DNA from: Lachnospiraceae bacterium
Lineage (GTDB): Bacteria; Bacillota; Clostridia; Lachnospirales; Lachnospiraceae
Direction of reading: 5' to 3'
Length of the DNA stretch: 64,000 nucleotides
NCBI GenBank assembly: GCA_017518185.1
Contig: JAFWWB010000030.1
Span: forward strand, 1 to 64,000
Numbering within the stretch: position 1 is the first letter of the stretch; each line of letters opens with the position of its first letter. Position numbers and translations under genes: made by a program. Below the pieces are notes generated by a model, which had not been told where the DNA came from, made no database searches, and saw only the letters and a list, made by a program, of their open reading frames with translations. This document shows positions 24,455 through 33,409 of the stretch, piece by piece.

Positions 24455-25969
24455 ATGAAAAAGGCAGGAAGGTTATTACTTGCGGGATTGCTGACGACGA
24501 TGGCTGTTGCACTGGGGGCATGCTCAGGCGGCAAGACAGAAGGGACTTCTTCTGATGAGATCACCATAGGTATACCCCAGGATCTGGAGGACGGACTTGA
24601 CCCGCATTACGTGAGCGCGGCAGGTACCAAGGAGATACTGTTCAATATCTATGAAGGCCTTGTCAAATATGACGAGAGCGGTGACCTCAAGCCGGCCCTG
24701 GCCAGCAGCTTCGATATCAGCGACGACGGAATGCACTACAGCTTCGTATTACGCAGCGATGTGAAATTCCATGACGGAAGTCAGGTGACGGTGGATGATG
24801 TTGTTTACAGCATAGAAAGATGTTCCGGCAGGGACGGCGGAGAAGCGCTGGTGCCGGCTTTTTCCAATATCGACACTCTGACTGCCGAAGGCGGCAATAT
24901 ACTCATCACACTTAAGGAGCCGGATACCGAGTTCCTGGCATCCATGACCACGGCTGTTATACCAAAAGCCAACGAGAATCCCGATACCAATGTAATAGGT
25001 ACCGGTCCTTACCGTTTTGTCAGCCGTATGCCTCAGGAATCCATTGAACTGGAGGCTTTTGATGATTACTGGGGCGAGAAGGCGCACATAAAGAATGTGC
25101 ACCTTAAGATCATCGCCAATCCCGATGCCATAGTCATGGAGCTGAACGGCGGATCCATAGACATGATCTGCCGCATCACGGATACCCAGGCCGCAGAGCT
25201 TGCGGGCAGCGATTTCAACGTGCTGGAGGGTACCATGAACCTGGTGCAGGCCCTGTATCTCAATAATGATGAAGCACCCTTTGACGATGTGAGGGTGAGA
25301 CAGGCGCTGTGCTATGCCATAGATCCCGGCCAGATAATGGAGCTGGTCTCCGGCGGCAAGGGCGTGGAGATAGGCAGCAGCATGTTCCCTGCTTTTACCA
25401 AGTATTATGATGAGAGCCTGAATCACAACTATGACAGGGATCTTGAAAAGGCAAAGGCTCTTCTTGTCGAGGCAGGCTATCCCGACGGCTTCAGCTTCAC
25501 CATGACGGTACCCTCAAACTATCAGCAGCACATCTCCACTGCGGAGGTGCTCTCCGAGCAGTTCAAGGAGATAGGAGTGGATGCGCAGATAAACCTTGTG
25601 GAATGGGACAGCTGGCTGTCCGATGTATATGTGGGAAGGAATTTCACCTCCACCGTGGTGGGCGTGGATGCTTCCACACTTACTGCAAGGGCTCTGCTGG
25701 AGCGTTTTACCAGCGATTACGGAAAGAACTTCATCAACTTCTCTTCGCCTGATTACGATGCGGCTTTTCAGAAGGCGATAAGCACCACCGATGATGCGGA
25801 GCAGACGAAGTATTACAAGGAGTGCCTGCAGATCCTCTCCGATGAAGCTGCCAATGTCTACATACAGGATCTGCCCACCTTTGTGGCGCTGAACAAAAAG
25901 TATGCGGGATATAAGTTCTATCCGCTGTATGTTCAGGATCTGGCTTCTCTGTATGTTGTTGAAGAATAA
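24455..25969 (+). CDS. Oligopeptide/dipeptide ABC transporter substrate-binding lipoprotein
   Basis: The start at 24455 lies behind AGGAGGAGGA; upstream in-frame codons fall in the structured leader. The 504-residue product has a lipobox (AVALGAC) and the SBP_bac_5 fold: DEITIGIPQDLEDGLDPHYV, LFNIYEGLVKYDESGDLKPA, FVLRSDVKFHDGSQVTVDDV, NVIGTGPYRF and RVRQALCYAIDP. It captures peptides or a related ligand outside the membrane for the permease encoded next. The 3' end overlaps the first permease gene by 17 nt. Confidence 0.93.
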   Translation: MKKAGRLLLAGLLTTMAVALGACSGGKTEGTSSDEITIGIPQDLEDGLDPHYVSAAGTKEILFNIYEGLVKYDESGDLKPALASSFDISDDGMHYSFVLRSDVKFHDGSQVTVDDVVYSIERCSGRDGGEALVPAFSNIDTLTAEGGNILITLKEPDTEFLASMTTAVIPKANENPDTNVIGTGPYRFVSRMPQESIELEAFDDYWGEKAHIKNVHLKIIANPDAIVMELNGGSIDMICRITDTQAAELAGSDFNVLEGTMNLVQALYLNNDEAPFDDVRVRQALCYAIDPGQIMELVSGGKGVEIGSSMFPAFTKYYDESLNHNYDRDLEKAKALLVEAGYPDGFSFTMTVPSNYQQHISTAEVLSEQFKEIGVDAQINLVEWDSWLSDVYVGRNFTSTVVGVDASTLTARALLERFTSDYGKNFINFSSPDYDAAFQKAISTTDDAEQTKYYKECLQILSDEAANVYIQDLPTFVALNKKYAGYKFYPLYVQDLASLYVVEE

Positions 25970-26903
25970 GATATTAAGAAAAATCTTTGCCTGTCTGCTG
26001 ACTCTTCTGGCAGCCTCATTTGCGGTATTTGCCGCCTTTGAGATCATTCCCGGGGACGCGGCCGTAAGCCGCCTCGGGAGCAATGCCAGTGAGAGTGCAG
26101 TGGCAGCACTGCGGGTGGAGATGGGGCTGGATAAGCCCTTTCTCCTCCGTTATTTTTTATGGCTGGGCGGACTGTTCCGGCTGGATCTGGGTACCTCCTA
26201 CAGCTACGGTATACCGGTATCGGAGATGCTCCTGGACAAGCTTCCCATCACGCTCTGTCTCACACTGATGTCCATGGCGGTGACCGTGGCAGTTTCCGTA
26301 CCATTGTCCATTTTTTATGCGAAATACGCCAGAAGCCGCATAGACAGGACAGGCTATGTGGGAAACCAGCTGCTGATGGCTGTTCCTTCCTTCTTCCTGG
26401 GCATAATCATGACCTGGGTCTTCGGTTCGATACTCAGGTGGTTCACGCCGGGAGGATACGTTTCCTATAAGAAGAGCTTCGGCGGCTTTCTTTCCTATCT
26501 GATACTTCCGTCCCTTGCGATAGCCATTCCCAAATGCGCCATGTCCGTAAAGCTCCTCCGCAGCGCCATACTTACGGAGGCTGATAAGGAATATGTGCGC
26601 ACTGCCTACAGCAGAGGCCTCTCCACCATGGAGGTGCTCTACAGGCACGTTCTGAAGAATGCCATGATACCGCTGGTCACCTTCTGGAGCATGGCTGTGG
26701 CGGATATGGTGGCGGGTTCGATAGTGATCGAGCAGGTGTTCAATATCCCGGGGCTGGGACGTATACTTCTTACGTCCATAGCCAACAGGGATTATCCCGT
26801 AGTCGAAGCGGTGATCATGCTCATCGCGGCAGTGGTGGTCATCATGAATTACGCGGCGGATCTTATATGCCGCAGGATAGATCCGAGGATAAGGGAGAGA
26901 TGA
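25953..26903 (+). CDS. ABC transporter permease, DppB/OppB type
   Basis: This 316-residue inner-membrane protein has six predicted helices. The N-terminal FAAFEIIPGDAA corresponds to the DppB signature, and the EAA loop (EADKEYVRTAYSRGLSTMEV) contacts the ATPases. The ATG at 25953 keeps a normal DppB N-terminus, LLKNKILRKIFACLLTLL. Stop and next start share ATGA. Confidence 0.92.
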   Translation: MLLKNKILRKIFACLLTLLAASFAVFAAFEIIPGDAAVSRLGSNASESAVAALRVEMGLDKPFLLRYFLWLGGLFRLDLGTSYSYGIPVSEMLLDKLPITLCLTLMSMAVTVAVSVPLSIFYAKYARSRIDRTGYVGNQLLMAVPSFFLGIIMTWVFGSILRWFTPGGYVSYKKSFGGFLSYLILPSLAIAIPKCAMSVKLLRSAILTEADKEYVRTAYSRGLSTMEVLYRHVLKNAMIPLVTFWSMAVADMVAGSIVIEQVFNIPGLGRILLTSIANRDYPVVEAVIMLIAAVVVIMNYAADLICRRIDPRIRER

Positions 26904-27700
26904 AAAAATACGCCAATTTCAACTTTATCTGCGGAGCAGTGATATGTTCGCTGATGGTGCTCATGGCGCTCGTCAGCTGCTTTTATACGCCTTACCCCTC
27001 AACGGCCATGGATGCTTCCCTTAAGTTTGCCCGTCCGGGACTGATGCATATCATGGGCTGTGACAATTACGGACGGGATATCTTCTCAAGGGTGATGGAG
27101 GGCATAAGGAATACCTCCCTGATCGCATTGCTCACGGTGTTCATAGGGACCCTGGCAGGAGTGATAGTGGGAGCTGTATGCGGATATTTCGGCGGACTCC
27201 CGGATGAGATACTCATGCGTATAAACGACCTGCTCTTTTCCTTCCCCAGCATACTCCTTGCCCTGGTCATCATAAGCCTTACGGGGACGGGCACCCTAAA
27301 CGTGACCCTGGCTTTGGGCCTTGCTTTCATCCCAAGCTTTGCGAGGATAGTGCGCTCTGAGGTCAGGAAGCAGGCGGCGCTGGATTATGTACAGAGTGCC
27401 AGGATACTGGGAGCCGGGCATTTCAGGGTGATATTTGCACATATCCTGCCCAATATAGTGCCGGTGCTCTTAAGCTCCGTTATGATAGGATTCAACAATG
27501 CAGTGCTTGCTGAAGCAGGGTTAAGCTATCTGGGCATAGGAGTGCAGCCGCCCGAGGCATCCCTGGGACGCATGCTCTCCGAGGCCCAATCCTATTTGTT
27601 CACTGCACCCTGGTACGCTGTCTTTCCGGGTTTGGTCATAATGCTCATGGTCCTGGGCTTTGCGCTGCTGGCGGAAGGCATGTCGGAGGGAAATGGCTGA
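26900..27700 (+). CDS. ABC transporter permease, DppC/OppC type
   Basis: This 266-residue protein starts at the ATGA overlap, behind AGGGAG; an earlier in-frame ATG is inside the upstream gene. HIMGCDNYGRDIFSRVMEGIR is the DppC signature (G-T/C-D-x-x-G-R-D), and the EAA motif is RKQAALDYVQSARILGAGH. It forms the channel with the DppB-like partner. Confidence 0.92.
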   Translation: MKKYANFNFICGAVICSLMVLMALVSCFYTPYPSTAMDASLKFARPGLMHIMGCDNYGRDIFSRVMEGIRNTSLIALLTVFIGTLAGVIVGAVCGYFGGLPDEILMRINDLLFSFPSILLALVIISLTGTGTLNVTLALGLAFIPSFARIVRSEVRKQAALDYVQSARILGAGHFRVIFAHILPNIVPVLLSSVMIGFNNAVLAEAGLSYLGIGVQPPEASLGRMLSEAQSYLFTAPWYAVFPGLVIMLMVLGFALLAEGMSEGNG

Positions 27701-28488
27701 TGCTCTTAGAGGTAAGGGATCTTTCGATAGAATTTCATGACCACGGCATCCCCGAACGTGTGGTGGAGCATGTGAGCTTTTCGCTGGACAGCGGAGAGAT
27801 ACTCGGCATAGTGGGGGAGAGCGGCTCGGGGAAATCCATGACCGCCCTGGCCATAGCCGGGCTGCTTCCGAGGAAGAAGATGAACAAGGAGGGGAGCATA
27901 CTCTTCGAGGGCGAGGATGTGCTCACCATGGAAAGGAAGGATCTCAGGCTCCTTCAGGGAGATGAGATCTGCATGATATTCCAGGAACCCATGACTGCGC
28001 TTAATCCCACCATGAGGATAGGGAGACAGGTGGAGGAGGCACTGAGGGTACATCACAGCGAGCTGGATGCTGCGGCCAGAAAGGAAAGGGCCCTGCGCTG
28101 GCTTGAGAACGTGGGCCTTAACGACAGTGAAAGAGTGTATGTTTCTTATCCCCATGAGCTTTCGGGCGGTATGAGGCAGAGGGTCATGATAGCTGCGGCT
28201 ATGGTGGGAGGCCCTAAGCTCCTTATAGCGGATGAACCCACCACGGCTCTGGATGTGACCGTGCAGGCGCAGGTGATCTCTCTTCTGAAGCGCCTGAATA
28301 AGGAAGAAAGGGTTGCCATACTTTTTATATCCCACGACCTTTCCCTTATACAGCAGATCTCCACGGATGTCTGCGTGATGCAGAAGGGCAGGATAGTGGA
28401 GCAGGGCAGCGTGGAGCATATCTTCGAACGCCCGGAGAATGATTACACTAAACGGCTCATCGCAGCCGTGCCGAGGGTGGAGCTATGA
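27700..28488 (+). CDS. ABC transporter ATP-binding protein, DppD/OppD type
   Basis: In this 262-residue ATPase, Walker A is GESGSGKS, the Q-loop is FQEPMTALNP, the signature is LSGGMRQRV, Walker B is LLIADEPTTALD and the switch His is ISHDLS. It overlaps both neighbours. The C-terminus lacks the longer Cys-containing tail seen in many DppD/OppD proteins. Confidence 0.94.
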   Translation: MLLEVRDLSIEFHDHGIPERVVEHVSFSLDSGEILGIVGESGSGKSMTALAIAGLLPRKKMNKEGSILFEGEDVLTMERKDLRLLQGDEICMIFQEPMTALNPTMRIGRQVEEALRVHHSELDAAARKERALRWLENVGLNDSERVYVSYPHELSGGMRQRVMIAAAMVGGPKLLIADEPTTALDVTVQAQVISLLKRLNKEERVAILFISHDLSLIQQISTDVCVMQKGRIVEQGSVEHIFERPENDYTKRLIAAVPRVEL

Positions 28489-29216
28489 GTCTGGTCAGTT
28501 TAAAGGATGTACATCTTTCATATATCTCCCACTCGGAGGGCCGTGCGGTGGAGCAGGAGGTGCTTAAAGGGGTGAGCTTTGAGATCGGGAAGGGTGAGAT
28601 AGTAGGCCTTGCCGGCGAGAGCGGAAGCGGAAAGAGCACCATCGCAAGGGCAATACTGGGTACCCACCGCATAAGCTCGGGGGAGCTTGTGAGGAATACC
28701 GACATGCCCCAGATGATATTCCAGGATCCCTACGGAGCCCTGAACCCGGCCCATACCATTTCCTGGATAATGCAGGAGCCCCTTAAGATGACCACGAAGC
28801 TTAAAGGGCCGGAACGGAAGGAGCGCTGCGCCAGGATGCTTGAAGACGTGGGGCTGGATGCAGGATATCTCAGCCGTAAGCCCGGAGAGCTTTCCGGCGG
28901 ACAGCGGCAGAGGATATGCATAGGAACGGCGCTGATGCGTGAGCCGGAGCTTCTTATAGCGGATGAACCGGTATCGGCCCTTGACGTTACGGTGGCTGCC
29001 CAGGTGTTGGCGCTGCTGAAAAAGCTCCATGATGAAAGGAAACTGGCCATACTCTTCATATCGCATGACCTTCGGATAATGTATCATTTCTGCCAGAGGA
29101 TAATGATACTTAAGGACGGAGTAATCGTGGAACAGGGTACGCCGGATAAGCTTTACAGGGATCCGCAGCATGAGTATACGAAGCTCCTTCTTACAAGCGC
29201 GGGGATAAGGTCATGA
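28485..29216 (+). CDS. ABC transporter ATP-binding protein, DppF/OppF type
   Basis: In this 243-residue ATPase, Walker A is GESGSGKST, the Q-loop is FQDPYGALNP (typical of OppF), the signature is LSGGQRQRI, Walker B is LLIADEPVSALD and the switch is ISHDLR. It pairs with the upstream ATPase as a heterodimer. The operon continues without a gap into a lipoprotein gene. Confidence 0.94.
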   Translation: MSLVSLKDVHLSYISHSEGRAVEQEVLKGVSFEIGKGEIVGLAGESGSGKSTIARAILGTHRISSGELVRNTDMPQMIFQDPYGALNPAHTISWIMQEPLKMTTKLKGPERKERCARMLEDVGLDAGYLSRKPGELSGGQRQRICIGTALMREPELLIADEPVSALDVTVAAQVLALLKKLHDERKLAILFISHDLRIMYHFCQRIMILKDGVIVEQGTPDKLYRDPQHEYTKLLLTSAGIRS

Positions 29217-30763
29217 AAAGGACGGCTGCATACGCTGTGATATGCGCCATTATGCTGGCGGGCTGCGGGGCGGAGAAGACCGTTCCCGTGATGCCGGAAG
29301 AAGCTGTCAGCGGAGCGGCAGCTACGGAAAGTCCCACGGCATTTATCCCGGAACCGACTGAGGCAGAAACGTCAGCGTGGCAGGATCCCGGGGAGGAAGA
29401 GAGCGGAGCTGAAGCCGTTAGTGCGGACGAAGCAGGGCCTGAAGCTCCTGCTGAAGAAGCTGAAGGCTATTCTATAGAGACGGAATACAGGGAGGACGAG
29501 TCCCTGGGGAAATATATGGTCATAAGCGTTTCGGGCCGTACCCCTTATGTCTTTGCCCCTGACGGGGCAGGCAGCGGCCACGGAAGCGAGATAAGCTCCG
29601 TTACGCAGATGCTTGATGACTACGGTGAGGAAAACAATATAGTACTGGCGATAAATGCCGGGATATTTTACGATACCAACAATAAAAACGTTTACTGCTT
29701 CAACGGCAAGGATCCGGACGGGGTGCTTATCTCGGACGGTGTGGTGCTAAAGAGCTGCGAGGCCCTTGACCACAGTGAGAGCGAGGCGCTTGTCATAGAC
29801 GCGGAGGGGGGGATAGGCTGGACGGATTACTTCGCGGATGCGGATGCGCTTGCAAGAGGAGAAGGATACTATTATGATATACATGGGGATAAGGTCACGG
29901 GGCGGCCGGTGGTGTCGGCGGTAACGGCCTTTGTTCCCATACTGGTGGACGGCAGGATACAGTATGATCCGGAGGATCAGGATCTCCACGGTTTTCATAA
30001 TTATGTGGAGCACTATACACAGAGGGCTCCGAGACAGACCTTTGCGGTAAGGGATGACGGCAGCTGCGTCATCATCACCAATACCACGGAATGGACCCTG
30101 GAACAGGCTGCGCAGGCCGCACTCAAAGAAGGCTGCGTCTTTGCCTACAACCTTGACGGGGGAGACAGCGCCGAGGTGGCGGTGGCGGATACCACAGAGG
30201 GATACAGGGCAGAGAATCTGTACTTCATACCCGGTGACAATCAGATACCGGTGAGCATCGTATTTACGGAGGATGATAAGCCGCCCGTAAGCGCAAAGCC
30301 CGCCGGGATAGAAGCGGTATGGGACGGGGAGACCATACCCTGCGGAGCGGACGATGCGGAGATAGCGGAGCATATCACGGTGCGTGAGGAGCTTCGGAAT
30401 GCCAATGGATATGTTTCAGAAAGAAGGCTGTTCACCGCTCTTACGGCGGAAAAGGAGAGCATAAGCCATCAGCTCATAAGCGGCAGCGCGGATCCGGCAG
30501 CCGCCAGGATAAGGAAGACTTCCGTGAGCCCGGGAGGCAATCTCTTCTATATCAAGACAGCAGCCGACGGGGCAATGAACATAAGGATGAACAACAATAC
30601 ACGGCTGGACGGGAAGTATTATGATTACAGCAGCGGCTATACACTGACGATCCTAGACGACAGGGATACCCCCGGAGAGAAGCGGGCAGAGATAAGATAT
30701 CTTACAGGATACGGGAAAGAGGAGCTTACGGCCCTGGTCACCGTAAGGATGGAGGAGGAATGA
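29213..30763 (+). CDS. Lipoprotein with phosphodiester glycosidase (NAGPA-like) domain
   Basis: This 516-residue protein has a lipobox (CAIMLAGC) and a Glu/Ala-rich linker to ~85. A phosphodiester glycosidase domain follows, with IVLAINAGIF, DGVLISDGVV, RQTFAVRDDGS and NLDGGDSAEV (the N-LDGG-x-S signature). The domain family splits sugar-phosphodiester bonds, as in the mammalian uncovering enzyme. Here a cell-wall or teichoic-acid-like substrate is inferred. The C-terminal ~160 residues look like a separate beta-rich module. It overlaps the peptide transporter operon by 4 nt and yqeG by 4 nt. Confidence 0.82.
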   Translation: MKRTAAYAVICAIMLAGCGAEKTVPVMPEEAVSGAAATESPTAFIPEPTEAETSAWQDPGEEESGAEAVSADEAGPEAPAEEAEGYSIETEYREDESLGKYMVISVSGRTPYVFAPDGAGSGHGSEISSVTQMLDDYGEENNIVLAINAGIFYDTNNKNVYCFNGKDPDGVLISDGVVLKSCEALDHSESEALVIDAEGGIGWTDYFADADALARGEGYYYDIHGDKVTGRPVVSAVTAFVPILVDGRIQYDPEDQDLHGFHNYVEHYTQRAPRQTFAVRDDGSCVIITNTTEWTLEQAAQAALKEGCVFAYNLDGGDSAEVAVADTTEGYRAENLYFIPGDNQIPVSIVFTEDDKPPVSAKPAGIEAVWDGETIPCGADDAEIAEHITVREELRNANGYVSERRLFTALTAEKESISHQLISGSADPAAARIRKTSVSPGGNLFYIKTAADGAMNIRMNNNTRLDGKYYDYSSGYTLTILDDRDTPGEKRAEIRYLTGYGKEELTALVTVRMEEE

Positions 30764-31272
30764 TATTCAGTAGTTTTTTCCCCGATACGGATGCTCCTTC
30801 CGCTTATGCGGCGGATTACAGGGATCTGTGGAACAGGGGATACAGGGGACTCATATTCGATATCGACAATACGCTGGTGCCCCATGACGCCCCTGCCACC
30901 GCCGCCAGCGCAATGCTGATGAAGCGGCTTAAGGGCATGGGCTTTAAATGCATGATAGTTTCCAATAACGAAAAGCCCAGGGTGAGCAGCTTTGCGGATG
31001 CCGTGGGCTGCGGCTATGTATATAAAGCTTCAAAGCCGGGGCGGAGGGGATATCTGAAAGCGGCAAAGCTTATGGGACTGCCCGTGAACAGAGTAGCAGT
31101 CATAGGCGACCAGTTCTTTACGGATATATGGGGAGCAAACCGGAGCCGCATGGCCTCGGTGCTGGTGGGTATCATATCCCCTAAGGAACCGCCTCATATC
31201 ATACTCAAGCGTGTATTGGAGCTTCCCATACGTCTGGCCTGGAGTATCGAAAAGAGGAGGCGCGAAGGATGA
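30760..31272 (+). CDS. YqeG-family HAD (subclass IIIA) phosphatase
   Basis: This 170-residue HAD hydrolase has motif I IFDIDNTLVPHD (D-x-D-N-T), motif II IVSNNEK, a motif III Lys in KASKPGRRG and motif IV GDQFFTDIWGANR. YqeG is broadly conserved in Firmicutes and usually lies near aroE/aroD genes, as here. Its substrate is uncertain; a phosphatidylglycerophosphate phosphatase role is known for related proteins. Confidence 0.9.
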   Translation: MIFSSFFPDTDAPSAYAADYRDLWNRGYRGLIFDIDNTLVPHDAPATAASAMLMKRLKGMGFKCMIVSNNEKPRVSSFADAVGCGYVYKASKPGRRGYLKAAKLMGLPVNRVAVIGDQFFTDIWGANRSRMASVLVGIISPKEPPHIILKRVLELPIRLAWSIEKRRREG

Positions 31273-32153
31273 GGGAGATAAACGCACGGACTGAGGTATA
31301 CGCGCTGCTGGGACATCCGGTGGGGCATTCGGTATCGCCCATGCTCCAGAACAGCCTGGCTGAGTATTCGGGAGATGATCTGTGCTACACGGCTTTCGAC
31401 ATAAAGAACGGTGATATAGGGACGGTGCTCAGGGGAGCCCATGCTATGGGGATAAAGGGCTTTAACGTGACCGTGCCCTTCAAACAGGCGGTGATGGAGC
31501 ACATATCCTTTGTGGATGAGACTGCGAAAAGGATAGGCGCCGTGAACACACTGAAATGGACGGAAGAGGGTTACGAGGGATATAATACCGACATGCCCGG
31601 CTTCCTGCGGTCCCTTGAGTCCGAAGGCGTTGAACTGAAGGGCAGGGATACGGTGGTGCTGGGTGCCGGAGGAGCGGCCTATGCCATATGCTGCGCCCTG
31701 CTGGAAGGGGGAGCGGGGAGCGTCACGATATACAACAGGACCATGGCCAGGGCTGAGGCGCTCATGTCACATTTTAAGGCTTTTTATCCCGGGCGGGATA
31801 TACGCTGCGCGGCGGATAAGGAAGGGCTCATCACCATGATGGGGGAAGCCGGAGGGCATTTTCTCGCGGTTCAGACCACCAGCCTGGGCATGTACCCGGA
31901 TACCGAAGGTAAGCTTATAGAGGACGGCCCTTTCTATGCCCTTGTGGATGAAGGGACGGATATAGTCTTCAATCCCTCCGATACGGCTTTCATGAAGGCC
32001 GTTCGGGCAGGGAAGGAAGGCAACCGGGCCTTTAACGGCCTTAAGATGCTCCTCTACCAGGGGATGCGCTCCTATGAGATCTGGAGAGGGCACTGCCCGG
32101 AAGGTAAGGATGAGGAACTGCTGGAAAAGATGAGAGCAGCGATAGGAGGGTGA
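31269..32153 (+). CDS. aroE: Shikimate dehydrogenase
   Basis: This 294-residue enzyme reduces 3-dehydroshikimate with NADPH. Substrate-site motifs are GHPVGHSVSPMLQN, FNVTVPFKQ (catalytic Lys) and YNTDMPGF (catalytic Asp). GAGGAAYA is the nucleotide-binding turn and NRTMARAE the following NADP-ribose phosphate loop. It forms the block aroE-aroQ-aroK, with 4 nt to aroQ and ATGA overlap with yqeG. Confidence 0.95.
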   Translation: MREINARTEVYALLGHPVGHSVSPMLQNSLAEYSGDDLCYTAFDIKNGDIGTVLRGAHAMGIKGFNVTVPFKQAVMEHISFVDETAKRIGAVNTLKWTEEGYEGYNTDMPGFLRSLESEGVELKGRDTVVLGAGGAAYAICCALLEGGAGSVTIYNRTMARAEALMSHFKAFYPGRDIRCAADKEGLITMMGEAGGHFLAVQTTSLGMYPDTEGKLIEDGPFYALVDEGTDIVFNPSDTAFMKAVRAGKEGNRAFNGLKMLLYQGMRSYEIWRGHCPEGKDEELLEKMRAAIGG

Positions 32154-32157
32154 TCTT

Positions 32158-32592
32158 ATGAAGATACTTATTATCAACGGACCCAATATCAACTTTCTCG
32201 GCATAAGGGAGAAGGCCGTATACGGAAACGAGGATTATGACTTCCTCCTTAAGATGATCGAGGAAAAGGCACAGGAAAGCGGCGATAAGGTTGAGGTGTT
32301 CCAGTCCAATCATGAGGGTGCCATAATAGACAGGATACAGGATGCATACAGCGACGGCACCGAAGGGCTCATCATCAACCCCGGGGCATATACGCATTAC
32401 AGCTACGCCATAAGGGACGCCCTGGCAAGTATCGATCTGCCGAAGATCGAACTGCACATTTCGGATATAATGGCAAGGGAGGAGTTCCGCCATGTCTCCG
32501 TGACCGCAGAGGTCTGTGACGAGCAGATAAAGGGAATGGGACTTAAAGGCTACACCTATGCCATGGACAGGATAAAGGAGATAAAGGTCTGA
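32158..32592 (+). CDS. aroQ: Type II 3-dehydroquinate dehydratase
   Basis: This 144-residue protein has the type II landmarks: INGPNINFLG, VYGNEDY (catalytic Tyr loop), QSNHEGAIID, INPGAYTHYSYAIRDAL (catalytic His region), ELHISD and REEFRHVSV. It dehydrates 3-dehydroquinate to 3-dehydroshikimate, the substrate of AroE upstream. The loop before the Tyr is GIREKAVYG, where GxREPxxYG is usual; the key Arg and Tyr are retained. Confidence 0.95.
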   Translation: MKILIINGPNINFLGIREKAVYGNEDYDFLLKMIEEKAQESGDKVEVFQSNHEGAIIDRIQDAYSDGTEGLIINPGAYTHYSYAIRDALASIDLPKIELHISDIMAREEFRHVSVTAEVCDEQIKGMGLKGYTYAMDRIKEIKV

Positions 32593-32595
32593 TCT

Positions 32596-33126
32596 ATGAA
32601 TATTATCCTTACCGGATACATGGGCTGCGGGAAGAGCACCGTGGCAGCGGAGCTTAAGAAGCTGACGGGCCTGGAGGTCCTTGATACGGATAAGCGTATC
32701 GAGGAAGAGGAGGGCATGAGCATAAGCCGCATCTTTGCGGAAAAGGGTGAAGCCTTTTTCAGGCAGCTGGAGACGGATCTCCTGAACCGGCTCTTACGTG
32801 AGGGCTTTGAGGGCATACTCTCCACCGGCGGTGGAATGAGCATATCTGCCGGAAACAGGAGGCTGATGAAGGCATTGGGCTGCGTGGTATACCTCCGCAC
32901 CATGCCGGAGACCATAGCGGAGAGGCTTAAGCACGATGAGAGCAGGCCCCTTCTTGCCGGAACGGATAATGAGGAGCGCATAGCCAGGATAAGGGATATG
33001 CTGAAGAAACGTGAGGGCGCATACACGGACGGTGCCGATGTGGTACTGGATACGGATGCCCTTGCTCCCGCTGAGCTTGCGGCCGTGGTGCTTGATGCTT
33101 GTAAATCCAGAGAAAACACGTTATAA
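32596..33126 (+). CDS. aroK: Shikimate kinase
   Basis: This 176-residue P-loop kinase has GYMGCGKST (Walker A), DTDKRIEEEEG (shikimate-binding Asp), FRQLETDLL, STGGGMS (Gly-Gly-Gly-binding loop) and the lid DESRPLLAG. It phosphorylates shikimate at the 3-hydroxyl. It lies 3 nt after aroQ and completes three successive shikimate-pathway steps. Confidence 0.95.
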   Translation: MNIILTGYMGCGKSTVAAELKKLTGLEVLDTDKRIEEEEGMSISRIFAEKGEAFFRQLETDLLNRLLREGFEGILSTGGGMSISAGNRRLMKALGCVVYLRTMPETIAERLKHDESRPLLAGTDNEERIARIRDMLKKREGAYTDGADVVLDTDALAPAELAAVVLDACKSRENTL

Positions 33127-33133
33127 TACGGAT

Positions 33134-33409
33134 ATGTTTTATCTTGATCCGGGGCTTTATGTCAGCAGCGGCCTCAAGAAAAAGAAGATGGAGCTGTGTG
33201 AAGCGCTGATGAAGGGCCGTCCCGGGGCGGGCCTCTATATCATTTACAAAAATGAGAACAGCGGAAAGCCCGAGTTTACAAGGGGGATCTTCCTCAGGCA
33301 GAGCTACTACAGCAAAAGAAGGGTCCATGTGCTGGGGCTTGCGGAGGATTACGATGAGGCCCTGGAGTATCTGGCGTATTCCGCTGCTGAAGCGGCAGGT
33401 GTGTTTTAG
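33134..33409 (+). CDS. Small protein of unknown function
   Basis: The ATG at 33134, 7 nt after aroK, gives 91 residues starting FYLDPGLYVSSGLKKKKMEL. Upstream extension would run through aroK in another frame and is unlikely. Notable segments are GLYIIYKNENSGKPEF and FLRQSYYSKRRVHVLGLAED; the protein is basic in the middle. No family is recognised. It is cotranscribed with aroK and the next gene, whose ATG directly abuts its stop. Confidence 0.7.
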   Translation: MFYLDPGLYVSSGLKKKKMELCEALMKGRPGAGLYIIYKNENSGKPEFTRGIFLRQSYYSKRRVHVLGLAEDYDEALEYLAYSAAEAAGVF

